A stretch of 33,654 bases of DNA from a virus: IMG/VR virus record IMGVR_UViG_3300020463_000067, positions 1 to 33,654 of that record; one strand, given 5' to 3'. Under the pieces are notes generated by a model, which saw nothing but the letters and a program-made list of their open reading frames with translations, did not search any database and had not been told where the DNA came from. Both the position numbers and the translations under genes were made by a program. How positions within the stretch are numbered: position 1 is the first letter of the stretch; each line of letters starts with the position of its first letter. Positions 8,883 to 17,116 of this stretch are shown piece after piece.

Positions 8883-10478
8883 TTATGCTCCTTCTAACTC
8901 AACTATTCGCGCTGTTAACGCATCTACTTTATCGGACAATTCTTGAACGGCCTTAACGAGTATTGGATAAGTTGCCATTGGTCTCGCTTCTAGTTTTTCT
9001 GGATTTTCCCAACTGACCAAACGAGTTAATGTTGTGGATGAGTGATCTAGTTCAACATCATAAAGCTCTTGAGCAATAAACCCTATTTCTGGTCTATCAC
9101 CCATTGATCCATCACGCCTGTTCCAAGTAAACTTTACTGGGCGTATATCGTTGATAAAATCCAAACCATACGGCAAATCTTCAATGGCTGTCTTATCGCG
9201 TTCATCTGAAAGAGAAGAAATACTCGTGTCGTTACAGCGTAAACTGGTAATACTTGAGTTGCCCAATGTAACTTCATTTGATGCGCTTGAACCTGATGCA
9301 GAAGATAGACTTCCCAAGACCGTGCAATTGGATAAATAATATTGATTGTGACTTGAACTACTAGCCAAATAGCCGACTATCGTGTTGTTATCCCCCGAAT
9401 AAATACTGTTTCCTGCTTGGTAGCCAATTGCCGTATTGTAATATGGACTGGCGGTGAAGCTCATAGCTAACGCATTACTTCCGATTGCCGTAGATAAATA
9501 ATGATCTCCGTCTGACATTGCGCCATATCCGACTGCTGTACTGTAATCACCGTAAGCATCATTCCCTGCATACGAACCGACGTAAGTAAGGCCAGTTTTT
9601 GAAGAGGTGTCAAAATTACCTGAAAGGTAGCCGATACATACGTTGTATTCGTTAGTTGTTTGATTATTTCCAGCATTTGAACCTATTGATACTTCTCTTT
9701 GCCCTCCAACACTTGCTGCATAACCTATCGCAATACTATTTTCCGACGAACCTGTGCCAGTGCTATTCGTGCCAATATAAATGCCATAATTAGACGTTGC
9801 TAACTGTCCTGAGTTGTATCCCACGCCAATATTATAACCACCAGTAACATTGTTATATAAAGCTCGTCTGCCCAATGCTGTATTTAAATTTGCCCCCTCT
9901 GCCACTATCATCGCCTCATGGCCTAAGACTGTGTTACTGCTACCTGTGGAGATTTTGGCGGCATCAACCCCAATAACTGTATTCTGTGAACCATTGTTTA
10001 ATTTTAAAGCTTCTTTGCCTATAGCAATATTATTAATTCCTGTACTTAAAGTAGTAAGTGAGTCCTTTCCAAAGCCAATATTGTGATCCGCACCAGAAGC
10101 AATACTAGATAAAGCCCCTGTTCCAATTGGATAATTGTCGTACCCAGACTGATTTGGATCATCGGGCCAAGCACTTTGCCAAGTCATAACGTCATTTGAA
10201 GCAGCCGTAATAAACACAACCGCGCTGCCAGATAAATTAAGTAGTGAGCCTGTAGAACTTTCTGTCAGCGTTCTAGATAACGTAGTACCACTAGCGGTAT
10301 ATGTGCCAGTGCCAATTTCAAACGCATCGCCATCCTCAATCGTGTAGCGCACAACATCCGCATCAGCTATCCCACCATCAGCAAAGGTTTGATAACCAGT
10401 TTCGGCGCTACCTAAAGTAACCGTACCTGTGCCAGTAGTGGATGTGGCAACTTTGACTCTGTTGGCTAATGTGACCAT
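8883..10478 (-). CDS. Tail fibre/spike with YadA-like head repeats and C-terminal S74 chaperone
   Basis: 531 residues. An N-terminal virion-binding part (residues 1-110, starting [15 protein letters not shown]) is followed at about 125-410 by left-handed beta-roll repeats like trimeric autotransporter heads. These are [54 protein letters not shown] and STAVGYGAM. The last 110 residues are an S74 intramolecular chaperone: [15 protein letters not shown] with the Ser-Asp cleavage entry, then [10 protein letters not shown], ending in a coiled coil ([22 protein letters not shown]). S74 domains drive trimer folding and then cut themselves off. The protein is very probably trimeric and receptor-binding, though the receptor is unknown. 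Confidence 0.8.
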   Translation of the reverse strand: MVTLANRVKVATSTTGTGTVTLGSAETGYQTFADGGIADADVVRYTIEDGDAFEIGTGTYTASGTTLSRTLTESSTGSLLNLSGSAVVFITAASNDVMTWQSAWPDDPNQSGYDNYPIGTGALSSIASGADHNIGFGKDSLTTLSTGINNIAIGKEALKLNNGSQNTVIGVDAAKISTGSSNTVLGHEAMIVAEGANLNTALGRRALYNNVTGGYNIGVGYNSGQLATSNYGIYIGTNSTGTGSSENSIAIGYAASVGGQREVSIGSNAGNNQTTNEYNVCIGYLSGNFDTSSKTGLTYVGSYAGNDAYGDYSTAVGYGAMSDGDHYLSTAIGSNALAMSFTASPYYNTAIGYQAGNSIYSGDNNTIVGYLASSSSHNQYYLSNCTVLGSLSSASGSSASNEVTLGNSSITSLRCNDTSISSLSDERDKTAIEDLPYGLDFINDIRPVKFTWNRRDGSMGDRPEIGFIAQELYDVELDHSSTTLTRLVSWENPEKLEARPMATYPILVKAVQELSDKVDALTARIVELEGA

Positions 10479-10487
10479 GTTTTACAC

Positions 10488-10859
10488 CTATGCAGGATCA
10501 GGAATTTCAACATCAAAAGCGGCAACGGTAAATGTATTACCAGACACAACAGCTTGAGAGGTTGTAAGTGAGCCAGTAGCTAGTAAACGAGTTTCAGATA
10601 CGTCTACGATTGCGTAATGAGTTGCAGTGCCAGTGCCAGTAACCGAACCATCCGAAATAGCCGCGCATCTTGTTTTTCTGCCTGACGTATCTCCATTTTC
10701 TGGCGCACCGAAACTTACAGACGTAGAGTTTCCTAAAGTATGCGTACTTGTAGCCTCTGCATAAGTAGTTGCCTCTTGCGAGGTTATATCTATTCTATCA
10801 GCCTCAGTGTCTAACTTACTCAGTGCAGCGTCTAAAACGTAATCTGCTAAACTTGCCAT
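10488..10859 (-). CDS. Small beta-rich structural protein, hypothetical
   Basis: 123 residues, Thr/Ser/Ala-rich with beta-strand periodicity, starting MASLADYVLDAALSKLDTEA and ending FDVEIPDPA. The first 20 residues form an amphipathic helix; the rest looks like a small beta sandwich. It lies between the adaptor and the fibre gene. Position suggests a head-completion, decoration or fibre-anchor protein. I recognise no named domain. Confidence 0.6.
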   Translation of the reverse strand: MASLADYVLDAALSKLDTEADRIDITSQEATTYAEATSTHTLGNSTSVSFGAPENGDTSGRKTRCAAISDGSVTGTGTATHYAIVDVSETRLLATGSLTTSQAVVSGNTFTVAAFDVEIPDPA

Positions 10860-10874
10860 TATAAATCTCCTAAC

Positions 10875-11495
10875 TTAACCTGAATAATTAGATTTCATTG
10901 ATAGTGTGCCTGAATAAAACGCTCTATCATTACTGTCATTGATTTCTTGAATTGCGCGAGAAAATAAAGTGTCATATTGCGCTGCCCTAGCCTCTTCCAT
11001 TAGATAGATATATGAGGCCGACAGTGAGCCGTACAAATAGGCATCTGGGTGTCTTGTTAAAATTGTATTAGTTGTATTCGCATCAGATAATCCGGCGATT
11101 TCCTCACCGTAAATTAGCTCAACTGTGTAAACGCTATCAGGAATAGGACGCAAAACAATCTCCGCGCCTAAAACTGTATAATACTTAGGTCTACCACCCC
11201 CAGAACTGGGATAAGTTGTATAAAAGTCTGTCGGTGAAGCATAATCTAAAACAGAAATTGGATCAGTATTAAGCTTAACTAAACGTATTTTCCTCAAATC
11301 GGTTGGCAGTGAAATAAACTCATCACCAGAAATAGTATTAGCAGTTGATCTTTTTTCCTGAGAACGTGTCTCTAGCTCTCTACTCATTCGAGCTTCAGCA
11401 AGAGCAATAAATTCAGGAATACGATCAGTTAAATCGGAACGTGCTAAAAAGTTAGCAATCGCTGTCTTTAACTCTGCAAATGTTGTAATTGCCAT
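10875..11495 (-). CDS. Head-to-tail adaptor protein
   Basis: 206 residues beginning MAITTFAELKTAIANFLARSDLTDRIPEFIALAEARMSREL. This start is characteristic of phage adaptors that dock under the portal (SU10- and P22 gp4-like): a helical N-terminus of the form FxxLxxAVANWLxR...D.IP.fI.lAE.r. A beta domain follows (RKIRLVKLN, YYTVLGAEIVLRPIPDSVYTVELIYGE), then a helix with DAYLYGSLSASYIYLMEE. The ATG overlaps the preceding stop (TAATG). Its position after the capsid gene fits head completion. Confidence 0.7.
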   Translation of the reverse strand: MAITTFAELKTAIANFLARSDLTDRIPEFIALAEARMSRELETRSQEKRSTANTISGDEFISLPTDLRKIRLVKLNTDPISVLDYASPTDFYTTYPSSGGGRPKYYTVLGAEIVLRPIPDSVYTVELIYGEEIAGLSDANTTNTILTRHPDAYLYGSLSASYIYLMEEARAAQYDTLFSRAIQEINDSNDRAFYSGTLSMKSNYSG

Positions 11496-11812
11496 TAGAT
11501 TAGCCTACCGCCTGTTGCCTTGAAACCTTTGTTTTCTTCAAGCCACTGCATCCAAGCTTTTGGGTTGTCCTTTGGTTGCCCAAACCTTTCCACCAAATGA
11601 TGATAAAGTAAGGCAGGGATTTCACCAACTTTGTGTTTATGCTTTTGAGTATTCCCAATCATATCACCATAGCGATAGTTATTGGCACTCTCTTTCGCTA
11701 AATCCTTCACCGGATCAACATTAACAGTAGTTGTAACCCTGTGACCATCAGCACCACTTTCAAAGATTGTGCGCTTGCCAGTTATCGGATCTGCATTTAG
11801 TAGCTTTTTCAT
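11495..11812 (-). CDS. Small head-region protein, hypothetical
   Basis: 105 residues if it starts at MKKLLNADPITGKRTIFES (11812), which has GAGGT about 7 nt upstream. An earlier in-frame start at 11884 would run through the capsid-gene terminator and is unlikely. The protein is charged, with a C-terminal helix (AWMQWLEENKGFKATGGRLI). It is the first gene after the terminator that follows the capsid gene. Function unknown; I recognise it only as a type often found between capsid and adaptor genes in marine phages. Confidence 0.6.
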   Translation of the reverse strand: MKKLLNADPITGKRTIFESGADGHRVTTTVNVDPVKDLAKESANNYRYGDMIGNTQKHKHKVGEIPALLYHHLVERFGQPKDNPKAWMQWLEENKGFKATGGRLI

Positions 11813-11825
11813 TAAAACCTCAAAT

Positions 11826-11851
11826 AAAAAAAGGGGCGAACTAGCCGCCCC
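11826..11851 (-). terminator. Rho-independent terminator after the major capsid gene
   Basis: Reading the minus strand, stem GGGGCG and CGCCCC (6 bp, 7-nt loop GCTAGTT) is followed directly by seven T. It starts about 22 nt after the capsid stop codon. Late genes continue downstream with no obvious new promoter, so it probably acts as a partial terminator that sets high capsid versus lower tail-gene expression. Confidence 0.85.
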
Positions 11852-11873
11852 CAAGTTGTGAATGGAGAAAAAA

Positions 11874-13039
11874 TTAACTTCCACTTAAACCAATAACCGC
11901 CGCATGCGCCTTGGGCGCTTTGACGATTAAAGTATATTCGCTTACTAAAGCGAATTTTGTGGCGTCACCAGTGGCGGCAACATCACTTACGCTAAACATA
12001 CGACCTGGGAGTGAGCCTATGCAAACGTAATCCGTATCAATCAGATATATTTCTGAATTGTTAGCTTGACGGTCAATCGTTACAGCTAACTCACCAAAAT
12101 CACTCAAATAAAGTGACACTGAGCCAACTATCGCAATATCGCGTGGTGCAGAATAATTTAACTGCGCTGTAGCAACAGAACCAGACGATAGATCAGAAAA
12201 GTTCTGCTTATTTGTTGGTGACATCAACAACATATTCGGGCTTCCACCGTCAGTGTATGCCGCCAACATCGCAGCATCTATTTGACTGAGCGTTAAAGCT
12301 CGGGCAGTCCCCGTCAAATCGGCGACATCACTCCCATCACCAGTAGCAAATGCCATATCACTAGGCGCATCACCATTGGTAATCCAAGTAATAAGCTTCG
12401 CGCATTTACGCGGATCTGAGCCTGAACGAGCTTCATTGGCGAATAAGGATTTCTCTATATCGCGCCGTTGCTCAATTCCCTTGAGCACCTTAACGTACGC
12501 AGTTTCCTTATCACGCCCTGCTTTGTCTACAACATCCAGAGTGTTGGATACTGAAGCCGCTTGGACCGCAATTTGGTGATGGTTGCCAAGTCGTGTTGTT
12601 ACAGCGGGATTGACGTATGAATAATCAGCGCCTTCGTTGGCGTGATTGTTCGCTGCCGCCGCTGCAAGCTCTTGGACTTGCCATTCGTGAAAGATACCCT
12701 TTGTGGTTTCTTTCTGTGAGTTTGAAACTACTGGAGTTTCATCGGGATCGCATTCCCTCTCACCTTTCGATGAGGATTGGACTATATCATAACCATAACG
12801 CAAATGTAGCTATAGTTCTGGGCGCTCTAGCCTGTTATTAAGAGGTCTAACCTCTCAGGTAGTCTCTGAACCTTCTACCGCTGTGTAGGTAGCTTGGATG
12901 CTGATTGCCATATCATTTCTGACTTAGGGTTCCAGCAGTTCACCCAGTTTATACCGCACCGATCTTAGTTAATGCGGTAGACCACATCGCTGAGATCTTC
13001 CCTTTCTCCAATAGCTGTTGAGCTAGTATATGTAGCCAT
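11874..13039 (-). CDS. Major capsid protein (DUF5309 / SU10-type HK97 fold), split gene: exons 13039-12972 and 12750-11874
   Basis: Exon 1 starts at ATG 13039, with AGGAGG 6 nt upstream. It encodes MATYTSSTAIGEREDLSDVV, then YR and two bases of an Ile codon. Exon 2 resumes at 12750 with the last base of that codon, then DPDETPVVSNSQKETTKG, and ends at 11874. Joined length is 945 nt, or 314 residues, exactly in frame. The joined N-terminus matches the usual opening of this capsid family (GEREDLSDVxYRIxPxETPxxSN), followed by FHEWQ and AKLITWITNG. Without splicing, translation stops after 23 residues at TAA (12968-12966). Gene order (portal, scaffold, capsid, adaptor) supports the call. Expression of this essential protein depends on removal of the intron. 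Confidence 0.92.
12751..12971 (-). ncRNA. Group I self-splicing intron in the major capsid gene (221 nt, no homing endonuclease gene)
   Basis: Numbering is from the first intron base (12971). P1: exon UACCGCAU with intron 13-20 GUGCGGUA, giving a U-G wobble at the 5' splice site. P10: intron 8-12 GAUCG with 3' exon CGAUC. P3: 25-31 CUGGGUG with 148-154 CGCCCAG. P4: 35-39 with 69-73. P5: 49-52 with 57-60 (GAAA loop). P6: 80-84 with 93-97. P7: 108-112 GACUA with 188-192 UAGUC, in the typical contexts UUCAGAGACUA and GAUAUAGUCC. P7.1: 113-116 with 138-141. P7.2: 117-122 with 126-131. P8: 155-163 with 173-181. P9: 198-203 with 208-213 (GAAA loop). The intron ends in G221. The P7.1/P7.2 insertion suggests an IA-like subgroup. 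It is too small to carry an endonuclease gene. Confidence 0.95.
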
Positions 13040-13056
13040 AATTGGCCTCCTTTAGA

Positions 13057-14007
13057 TTAACGAGTTAAAAGATATTGAACAGCCGCATCACGGCTATTTG
13101 TTTTCTTCAGGTTTTCAAAAGCCTTACGCTTCCGATCACTTGCAGAGTCAGCCTTAGATTTTGGTTGACCACTCTTAACCATCTTAGGTGCGGCCTTGAC
13201 TTTCTTCTTTGCAATGGGCTTGCCCGACTGCAAATTGTCAAAAAGGTACGCTTTGCGCATTAACTCAATGTAGCGACTATCAACTGTGCTTGCTAGCTCT
13301 TGATCTGTCCAACCACGCTCTTTTGCGTAGCTCACCAAAGCAGATTTTTCCTTGGCTTCCACCTCAGAATCTTTCCACTCCGGTATCATTTCAAGTAATT
13401 TAGCTTGCTCGCGTTGAAGGTTCTCTTGCTGTAAACGCAACTGTTCTGCCTGAACAGCTTGCATCTTAGCTTGATTGTCGCGCTCAGTATCGCGCTGCCT
13501 AACGTACTCGAGTGGATCAGCCTCATACAGACTATCCCAATACGCCTGATCCTTTGGTTGATTAGACGTTTGCAATTGTTTCTGCATAAGACCTAAAGCC
13601 TGTTCATACTGTGTACGAACTTGCTCAGTTTGTGCTTTTTCAGAGTCTAACGCTTTACGCTCTTCAGACGCTTTCATAAGCCTTTTTTGAGCAGTTTGCT
13701 CAAGCTGATAGTTTTTGATCAACTCATCTTGAGTTACATCATATTCATCACCATCAACCTTCACGCGATAAGTGTCTACGAGTTCTTCGTATTCCTCATC
13801 ACTTTCCTCAGTTTCTACCTCTTCTGCTTCAGCTTGGCTTTCTTCAGCGGCATCAGCTTCGACGGTTTCCTCTTCGGTTGCCTCTACTTCAGTTTCGGCA
13901 CTAGGCTCTTGAACTTCCTCGCTTGCCTCTTCAGGGGCTTGGGTGTCCAAAAGTAAACTTACAGCATCATGCTGTGAAAGACTGGATTCAGATTGAGTAC
14001 CAGACAT
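13057..14007 (-). CDS. Scaffolding protein
   Basis: 316 residues between portal and capsid genes. Residues about 20-80 are extremely acidic (Glu runs such as ATEEETVEADAAEE). A long Gln/Glu/Lys-rich coiled coil follows (about 105-205), then a basic C-terminal tail rich in Lys (IAKKKVKAAPKMVKSGQPKS, about 259-278). This acidic-N, helical-middle, basic-C plan is the usual one for podovirus scaffolds, whose basic tail binds capsid subunits during procapsid assembly. It ends 17 nt before the capsid start. Confidence 0.8.
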   Translation of the reverse strand: MSGTQSESSLSQHDAVSLLLDTQAPEEASEEVQEPSAETEVEATEEETVEADAAEESQAEAEEVETEESDEEYEELVDTYRVKVDGDEYDVTQDELIKNYQLEQTAQKRLMKASEERKALDSEKAQTEQVRTQYEQALGLMQKQLQTSNQPKDQAYWDSLYEADPLEYVRQRDTERDNQAKMQAVQAEQLRLQQENLQREQAKLLEMIPEWKDSEVEAKEKSALVSYAKERGWTDQELASTVDSRYIELMRKAYLFDNLQSGKPIAKKKVKAAPKMVKSGQPKSKADSASDRKRKAFENLKKTNSRDAAVQYLLTR

Positions 14008-14030
14008 ATAAAAATCTCCAAATTGTTAAG

Positions 14031-14288
14031 TTATCTTCGCAATTCTTCCATTTGTTGAGAGGCCATTTTGCCAGTTGTGACAACGTTCTCAAAATGACCC
14101 TCGAAAGCTTCCAACGCTTTCAGCAAATGGAAACATTGCTCACGAAAATCGGTGTCTTGAGGATCACTTCCTGACCAACCCAAAACATACGTTTTTCGTA
14201 ATTCTTCAAATGCTTCTAAAATTAATGGATTTCGCAAAATCTCAGCGGCCTTTGCGCCCCTGTCTTGCTCACTAATAAAATCTGTCAT
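14031..14288 (-). CDS. Small helical protein between portal and scaffold, hypothetical
   Basis: 85 residues, alpha-helical (MTDFISEQDRGAKAAEILRN...), with a central Trp-containing segment and a C-terminal amphipathic helix (LLKALEAFEGHFENVVTTGK). The ATG overlaps the stop of the upstream gene (TAATG). Proteins with this layout are common in the same slot of marine podovirus genomes. No function is assigned. Confidence 0.6.
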   Translation of the reverse strand: MTDFISEQDRGAKAAEILRNPLILEAFEELRKTYVLGWSGSDPQDTDFREQCFHLLKALEAFEGHFENVVTTGKMASQQMEELRR

Positions 14289-14500
14289 TATGACTCTAAC
14301 TCCAAAACAGCTTCCAATTTTTGCTTGGAAATACGCTTGCTATTCAAAAACCAATCACACTTGTATCCAGTTTTTGTTTCTGCCGGAATTAAACTCAAAT
14401 GAATGCACATACCTGAATGAGAAAAATGACTGAAGGTTGTGTCTAAATGATGCCCATCCCAATCCCGCACTGCACTTTTTAATAAATCATCAGTCCTCAT
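14288..14500 (-). CDS. Small hypothetical protein after the portal gene
   Basis: 70 residues from ATG 14500 (MRTDDLLKSAVRDWDGHHLD...). A longer open frame back to 14626 lies inside the portal gene and is less likely. The chosen start is 8 nt after the portal stop. It has a beta-rich middle (HSGMCIHLSLIPAETKTGYK) and a charged C-terminus. No recognisable domain. The Shine-Dalgarno is weak, so it may be translated by coupling. Confidence 0.5.
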   Translation of the reverse strand: MRTDDLLKSAVRDWDGHHLDTTFSHFSHSGMCIHLSLIPAETKTGYKCDWFLNSKRISKQKLEAVLELES

Positions 14501-14507
14501 GGATCTG

Positions 14508-16502
14508 TCATGCTCTTGGTAAATTATCCGATACTTGACCACCAAAGGCCAATTTCTGTTGACGTAACTGAAGTTCAGCCTGAAGCTCTTGCCGTCGTAG
14601 CTCAATCTCAGCTTGCATTTTCTCACGCTCTAGCTGTAACTCAGCTTGCATTTTCTCACGCTTCAACTCCAACTCAGCTTCAAGTCTAGCCTGTTCTGGG
14701 CTTGGACCTTCTTGTTGACCCATCTGAGCAACCGCCTGATCAACCTGTTCACCAGAGCTAAAGAACTGTTCTGTGTCCTTAAAACCCGCCATTTCTGCGA
14801 TTTTCTTCAAAGTATTGATGTACTGGCTAGGCTTCACAACAGGGTTATTCGGACCTAATTGCTGCAATAACTGTTCTTGCTTACCTAAAATCTGTGTAAG
14901 CATACCCATTTTTTCATCTTCACGCCCATTACCAAGGCCAACTTCAATGGATAAATCAAAATTATTCTGCCAAGCGCGGGGATCTATTGCCACAAACTCA
15001 CCACGAATACGAATGGTGCGCTCCTTATCTTGGTGCTTCTGCAATAACGCCAAAACACCTTTAGCCAAATCAACACATCCGGTTTCAGCAAACACACGAG
15101 CAATCATCTCTATCTTTAGCTGTGCGCCCTGTATAGTAGCGTTTACCGCGCTTGCAGTGGTAGACTGCAAAGTGGATGGATCAAGCCCCATAGACGCTTT
15201 AGAGAAGCCTGTGCGCTGATCTCTGACTTGATCGACGTACTCAAGCATGGAGAAAGCCGTAGAACCAATTTGGGGAACCGCCAACGGCTGTACCATTCCT
15301 GGCGCACGAGTACGCACAATCCCACCAGGACGGGATGATAAAAGGTCAGACATATTCACTTGACCCTCAACAGCGGCTACCCTGCTATTATTGGTCAAAT
15401 ACAAGTTATCTAACATCTGGCGCATAATAGATGATTTAATCATCTGTAAATCCATCACCATTTCAGCAACGGACCTACCAACCATTCTATGCGGCATTAA
15501 AATCGGTGATAATAACGCAAACGGCACATGATCAAACGGTTCATTCTCAAGGATCTCTACACCGTCACCAAGAGAAACAACACGCCGTAACTCCGGCACA
15601 TTATCGCCATCAAAATCTGCGCGAATATATGCCTCTGTGACCAAAACCTCACGCATAGTCGGATCATGGCTTTCAAAGTTAGATCCACTTTCAATCTCTT
15701 CAAAACGTGCCTGACGCTCCGCTTCATCGTCTAAATCATCATGTCCGGCATAATTAAGCACCGTATTCTCATCATACCCTTGCTCAATCAAATCACCCGC
15801 CCGAACCTGAGTACGGTGGGCTATAAATGCACAATCATCTAAAGAAGTGGCCCTACGAGAAAATATCAGTTCTTCAGGAGGCACATTGTCTATCTTAACC
15901 TTGCCCGACTTCTTACGGACATTTACCTCAACGTTGTAACTTATGTCTGTCGGAACTTCCTGACCTGTGGCCTCGTCAACCGTACCAACTTCCACAACGT
16001 CTTGAGAAATAACCTCAACAGCCGGATCATTAACCAAAAGCGTAACTTCATCTTCGGTTAAACCCTCGTAAACCTCATTGGCAACATCTTCTGTCTCTTG
16101 CCAGTAAAACTTAACTGCACCCTGCTTAAACAACAGAGCATCTTTGAACCAATTGTGTAAAATCGTAAAACCACGATTGTCTTGATTGATAGCAAAGTTA
16201 ACTAAATCAGTGGCTTGCTCTGCGGCCTTAACGTCCTCCGGACCTCTTGGATGAAAGCGGGAGAACTCAGGAGAGGATGCAAACATCTTCATCAAAGATG
16301 GCATAATATATTCAATCGTGTCGGAAACCTCAGTTGCGATTACCTGAGAACGGTTTTCAACCTCATTACCTAAAGGCTCACCGAGGTAATATCCCAAAAT
16401 GTCTGCACGTTCCTGTGAAAACTCACTGTCATAATAGTTTACAGCACTTTGTATTTCATGCTGCAAAATACCACGAAAACGCTCTTCGTCCATTTTAGCC
16501 AT
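14508..16502 (-). CDS. Portal protein
   Basis: 664 residues. It opens MAKMDEERFRGILQHEIQSA, followed by YLGEPLGNEVENRSQVIATEVSDTIEYIMPSLMKMF (about residues 52-87). This is typical of large portals of P22/SU10-like phages: RSxxVxTxVxDTVExxMPSLM. The wing and stem regions include LSPILMPHRMVGRSVAEMVMDLQ and the DNA-facing segment near TTASAVNATIQGAQ. Residues about 590-655 are a Glu/Gln/Lys coiled coil (barrel-like extension). It forms the dodecameric vertex through which DNA is packaged and released. The ATG shares one base with the stop of the tiny upstream frame (TAATG). Confidence 0.9.
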   Translation of the reverse strand: MAKMDEERFRGILQHEIQSAVNYYDSEFSQERADILGYYLGEPLGNEVENRSQVIATEVSDTIEYIMPSLMKMFASSPEFSRFHPRGPEDVKAAEQATDLVNFAINQDNRGFTILHNWFKDALLFKQGAVKFYWQETEDVANEVYEGLTEDEVTLLVNDPAVEVISQDVVEVGTVDEATGQEVPTDISYNVEVNVRKKSGKVKIDNVPPEELIFSRRATSLDDCAFIAHRTQVRAGDLIEQGYDENTVLNYAGHDDLDDEAERQARFEEIESGSNFESHDPTMREVLVTEAYIRADFDGDNVPELRRVVSLGDGVEILENEPFDHVPFALLSPILMPHRMVGRSVAEMVMDLQMIKSSIMRQMLDNLYLTNNSRVAAVEGQVNMSDLLSSRPGGIVRTRAPGMVQPLAVPQIGSTAFSMLEYVDQVRDQRTGFSKASMGLDPSTLQSTTASAVNATIQGAQLKIEMIARVFAETGCVDLAKGVLALLQKHQDKERTIRIRGEFVAIDPRAWQNNFDLSIEVGLGNGREDEKMGMLTQILGKQEQLLQQLGPNNPVVKPSQYINTLKKIAEMAGFKDTEQFFSSGEQVDQAVAQMGQQEGPSPEQARLEAELELKREKMQAELQLEREKMQAEIELRRQELQAELQLRQQKLAFGGQVSDNLPRA

Positions 16503-16549
16503 TACTTCTTCTTGCCGCCTTTTTTCTTGCCCTTATGATATCCTGGCAT
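16502..16549 (-). CDS. 15-residue Lys/Gly-rich micro-protein upstream of portal
   Basis: The frame encodes MPGYHKGKKKGGKKK, with AAAGGAAG about 5 nt upstream of its ATG. Its TAA overlaps the portal ATG (TAATG). Because of the good ribosome site and exact coupling, it probably serves at least to load ribosomes on the portal gene. The strongly basic product could also bind nucleic acid. Short MPG-start basic peptides at this place occur in other marine phages to my knowledge. No function is proven. Confidence 0.5.
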   Translation of the reverse strand: MPGYHKGKKKGGKKK

Positions 16550-16561
16550 CACGCTTCCTTT

Positions 16562-16768
16562 CTAAACATCCCAACTAATTCTGGTTGAACTTGTCTTACG
16601 TTTTGCAGCCTTTTTAGCCTTGGCTGTCCTTGCTTTACTCGCGGGTCTACACGCCGGATAAGGACGCCCCTTATCCTTCTTACCGCTGCGCCCACACGGC
16701 TTACCTGTTTTTACATCACGCCAATCTTCCGCAAACCATTTGGTTAAACCGCCGCGATACTTAGCCAT
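16562..16768 (-). CDS. Small basic protein, DUF5872-like
   Basis: 68 residues. It contains KWFAEDWRDVKTGKPCGRSG, then RPYPACRP, then a Lys/Ala-rich tail. The arrangement WFxExWxDVKTGKPCGR...YPACRP is the hallmark of a small family (DUF5872) seen in marine phages and some giant-virus genomes. The two Cys are spaced as in a small fold or metal site. It overlaps the upstream gene by one base. The molecular role is unknown; the basic tail suggests binding to DNA or RNA. Confidence 0.6.
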   Translation of the reverse strand: MAKYRGGLTKWFAEDWRDVKTGKPCGRSGKKDKGRPYPACRPASKARTAKAKKAAKRKTSSTRISWDV

Positions 16769-16935
16769 TAAGCGTATGTGCCCCCACGCTTCTTATACTC
16801 ACGCACCAACCACGCATTTGCATAAGCACTAGGGTATACATCAAATTTTCTCTTAGCCGCCGCCTTAACACGAGCGTACAAAGCCTTGTTCTTTGGAACA
16901 GGGGCTTTCTTGCGAACAGGTGCTTTCTTAGGCAT
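16768..16935 (-). CDS. Small basic protein of the DUF5872-associated type
   Basis: 55 residues from ATG 16935: a basic Lys/Pro tail (MPKKAPVRKKAPVPK), then ALYARVKAAAKRKFDVYPSA and YANAWLVREYKKRGGTY. The second part (LYxxVKxxAKxKFdvYPSAYANaWlVxeYKkRGG) is a recurring motif of small phage proteins. An upstream in-frame start at 17043 would overlap the preceding gene by far more and is rejected. The start overlaps the previous gene by 8 nt. Function unknown. Confidence 0.65.
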   Translation of the reverse strand: MPKKAPVRKKAPVPKNKALYARVKAAAKRKFDVYPSAYANAWLVREYKKRGGTYA

Positions 16936-17107
16936 CAGACGAATACTTTCCGGTTTGCGTTCCCGCCATACGAGCCTTATACGAAGGTCTGCGCTTCTTA
17001 GTTGACTTTGTAGCGGTCTTAACTTCATCCACCATAGCGTCAACTGCGTCTGCTACTTCCTTCATTTTATTAACTTTTGGCCTACTATACATCTTCATAT
17101 ATTGCAT
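16928..17107 (-). CDS. 59-residue basic hypothetical protein
   Basis: Encodes MQYMKMYSRPKVNKMKEVAD and continues to KYSSDA. GAGGTG lies 5 nt upstream of ATG 17107. It sits between the TerL-proximal gene and the DUF5872-like pair, with an 8-nt overlap onto the latter. It has a helical N-terminal half with alternating charges and a Lys/Arg-rich middle (TKSTKKRRPSYKAR). Function unknown. Confidence 0.6.
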   Translation of the reverse strand: MQYMKMYSRPKVNKMKEVADAVDAMVDEVKTATKSTKKRRPSYKARMAGTQTGKYSSDA

Positions 17108-17116
17108 GTTTTCACC

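Noticed and set aside
11874-12803. Capsid protein starting at 12803 as one uninterrupted frame
   Set aside because: The first residues from 12803 to 12751 are intron sequence read from a TTG; the true start is ATG 13039 with a perfect ribosome site, joined by splicing.
13057-14007. Group I intron or frameshift in the scaffold or other late genes
   Set aside because: The scaffold, portal, terminase and tail frames read through without breaks and with family-like starts; only the capsid gene is interrupted.
16936-17043. N-terminal extension of the 55-residue basic protein
   Set aside because: It overlaps the 59-residue gene at 16928-17107 in another frame, and the family-like sequence begins at MPKKAP.
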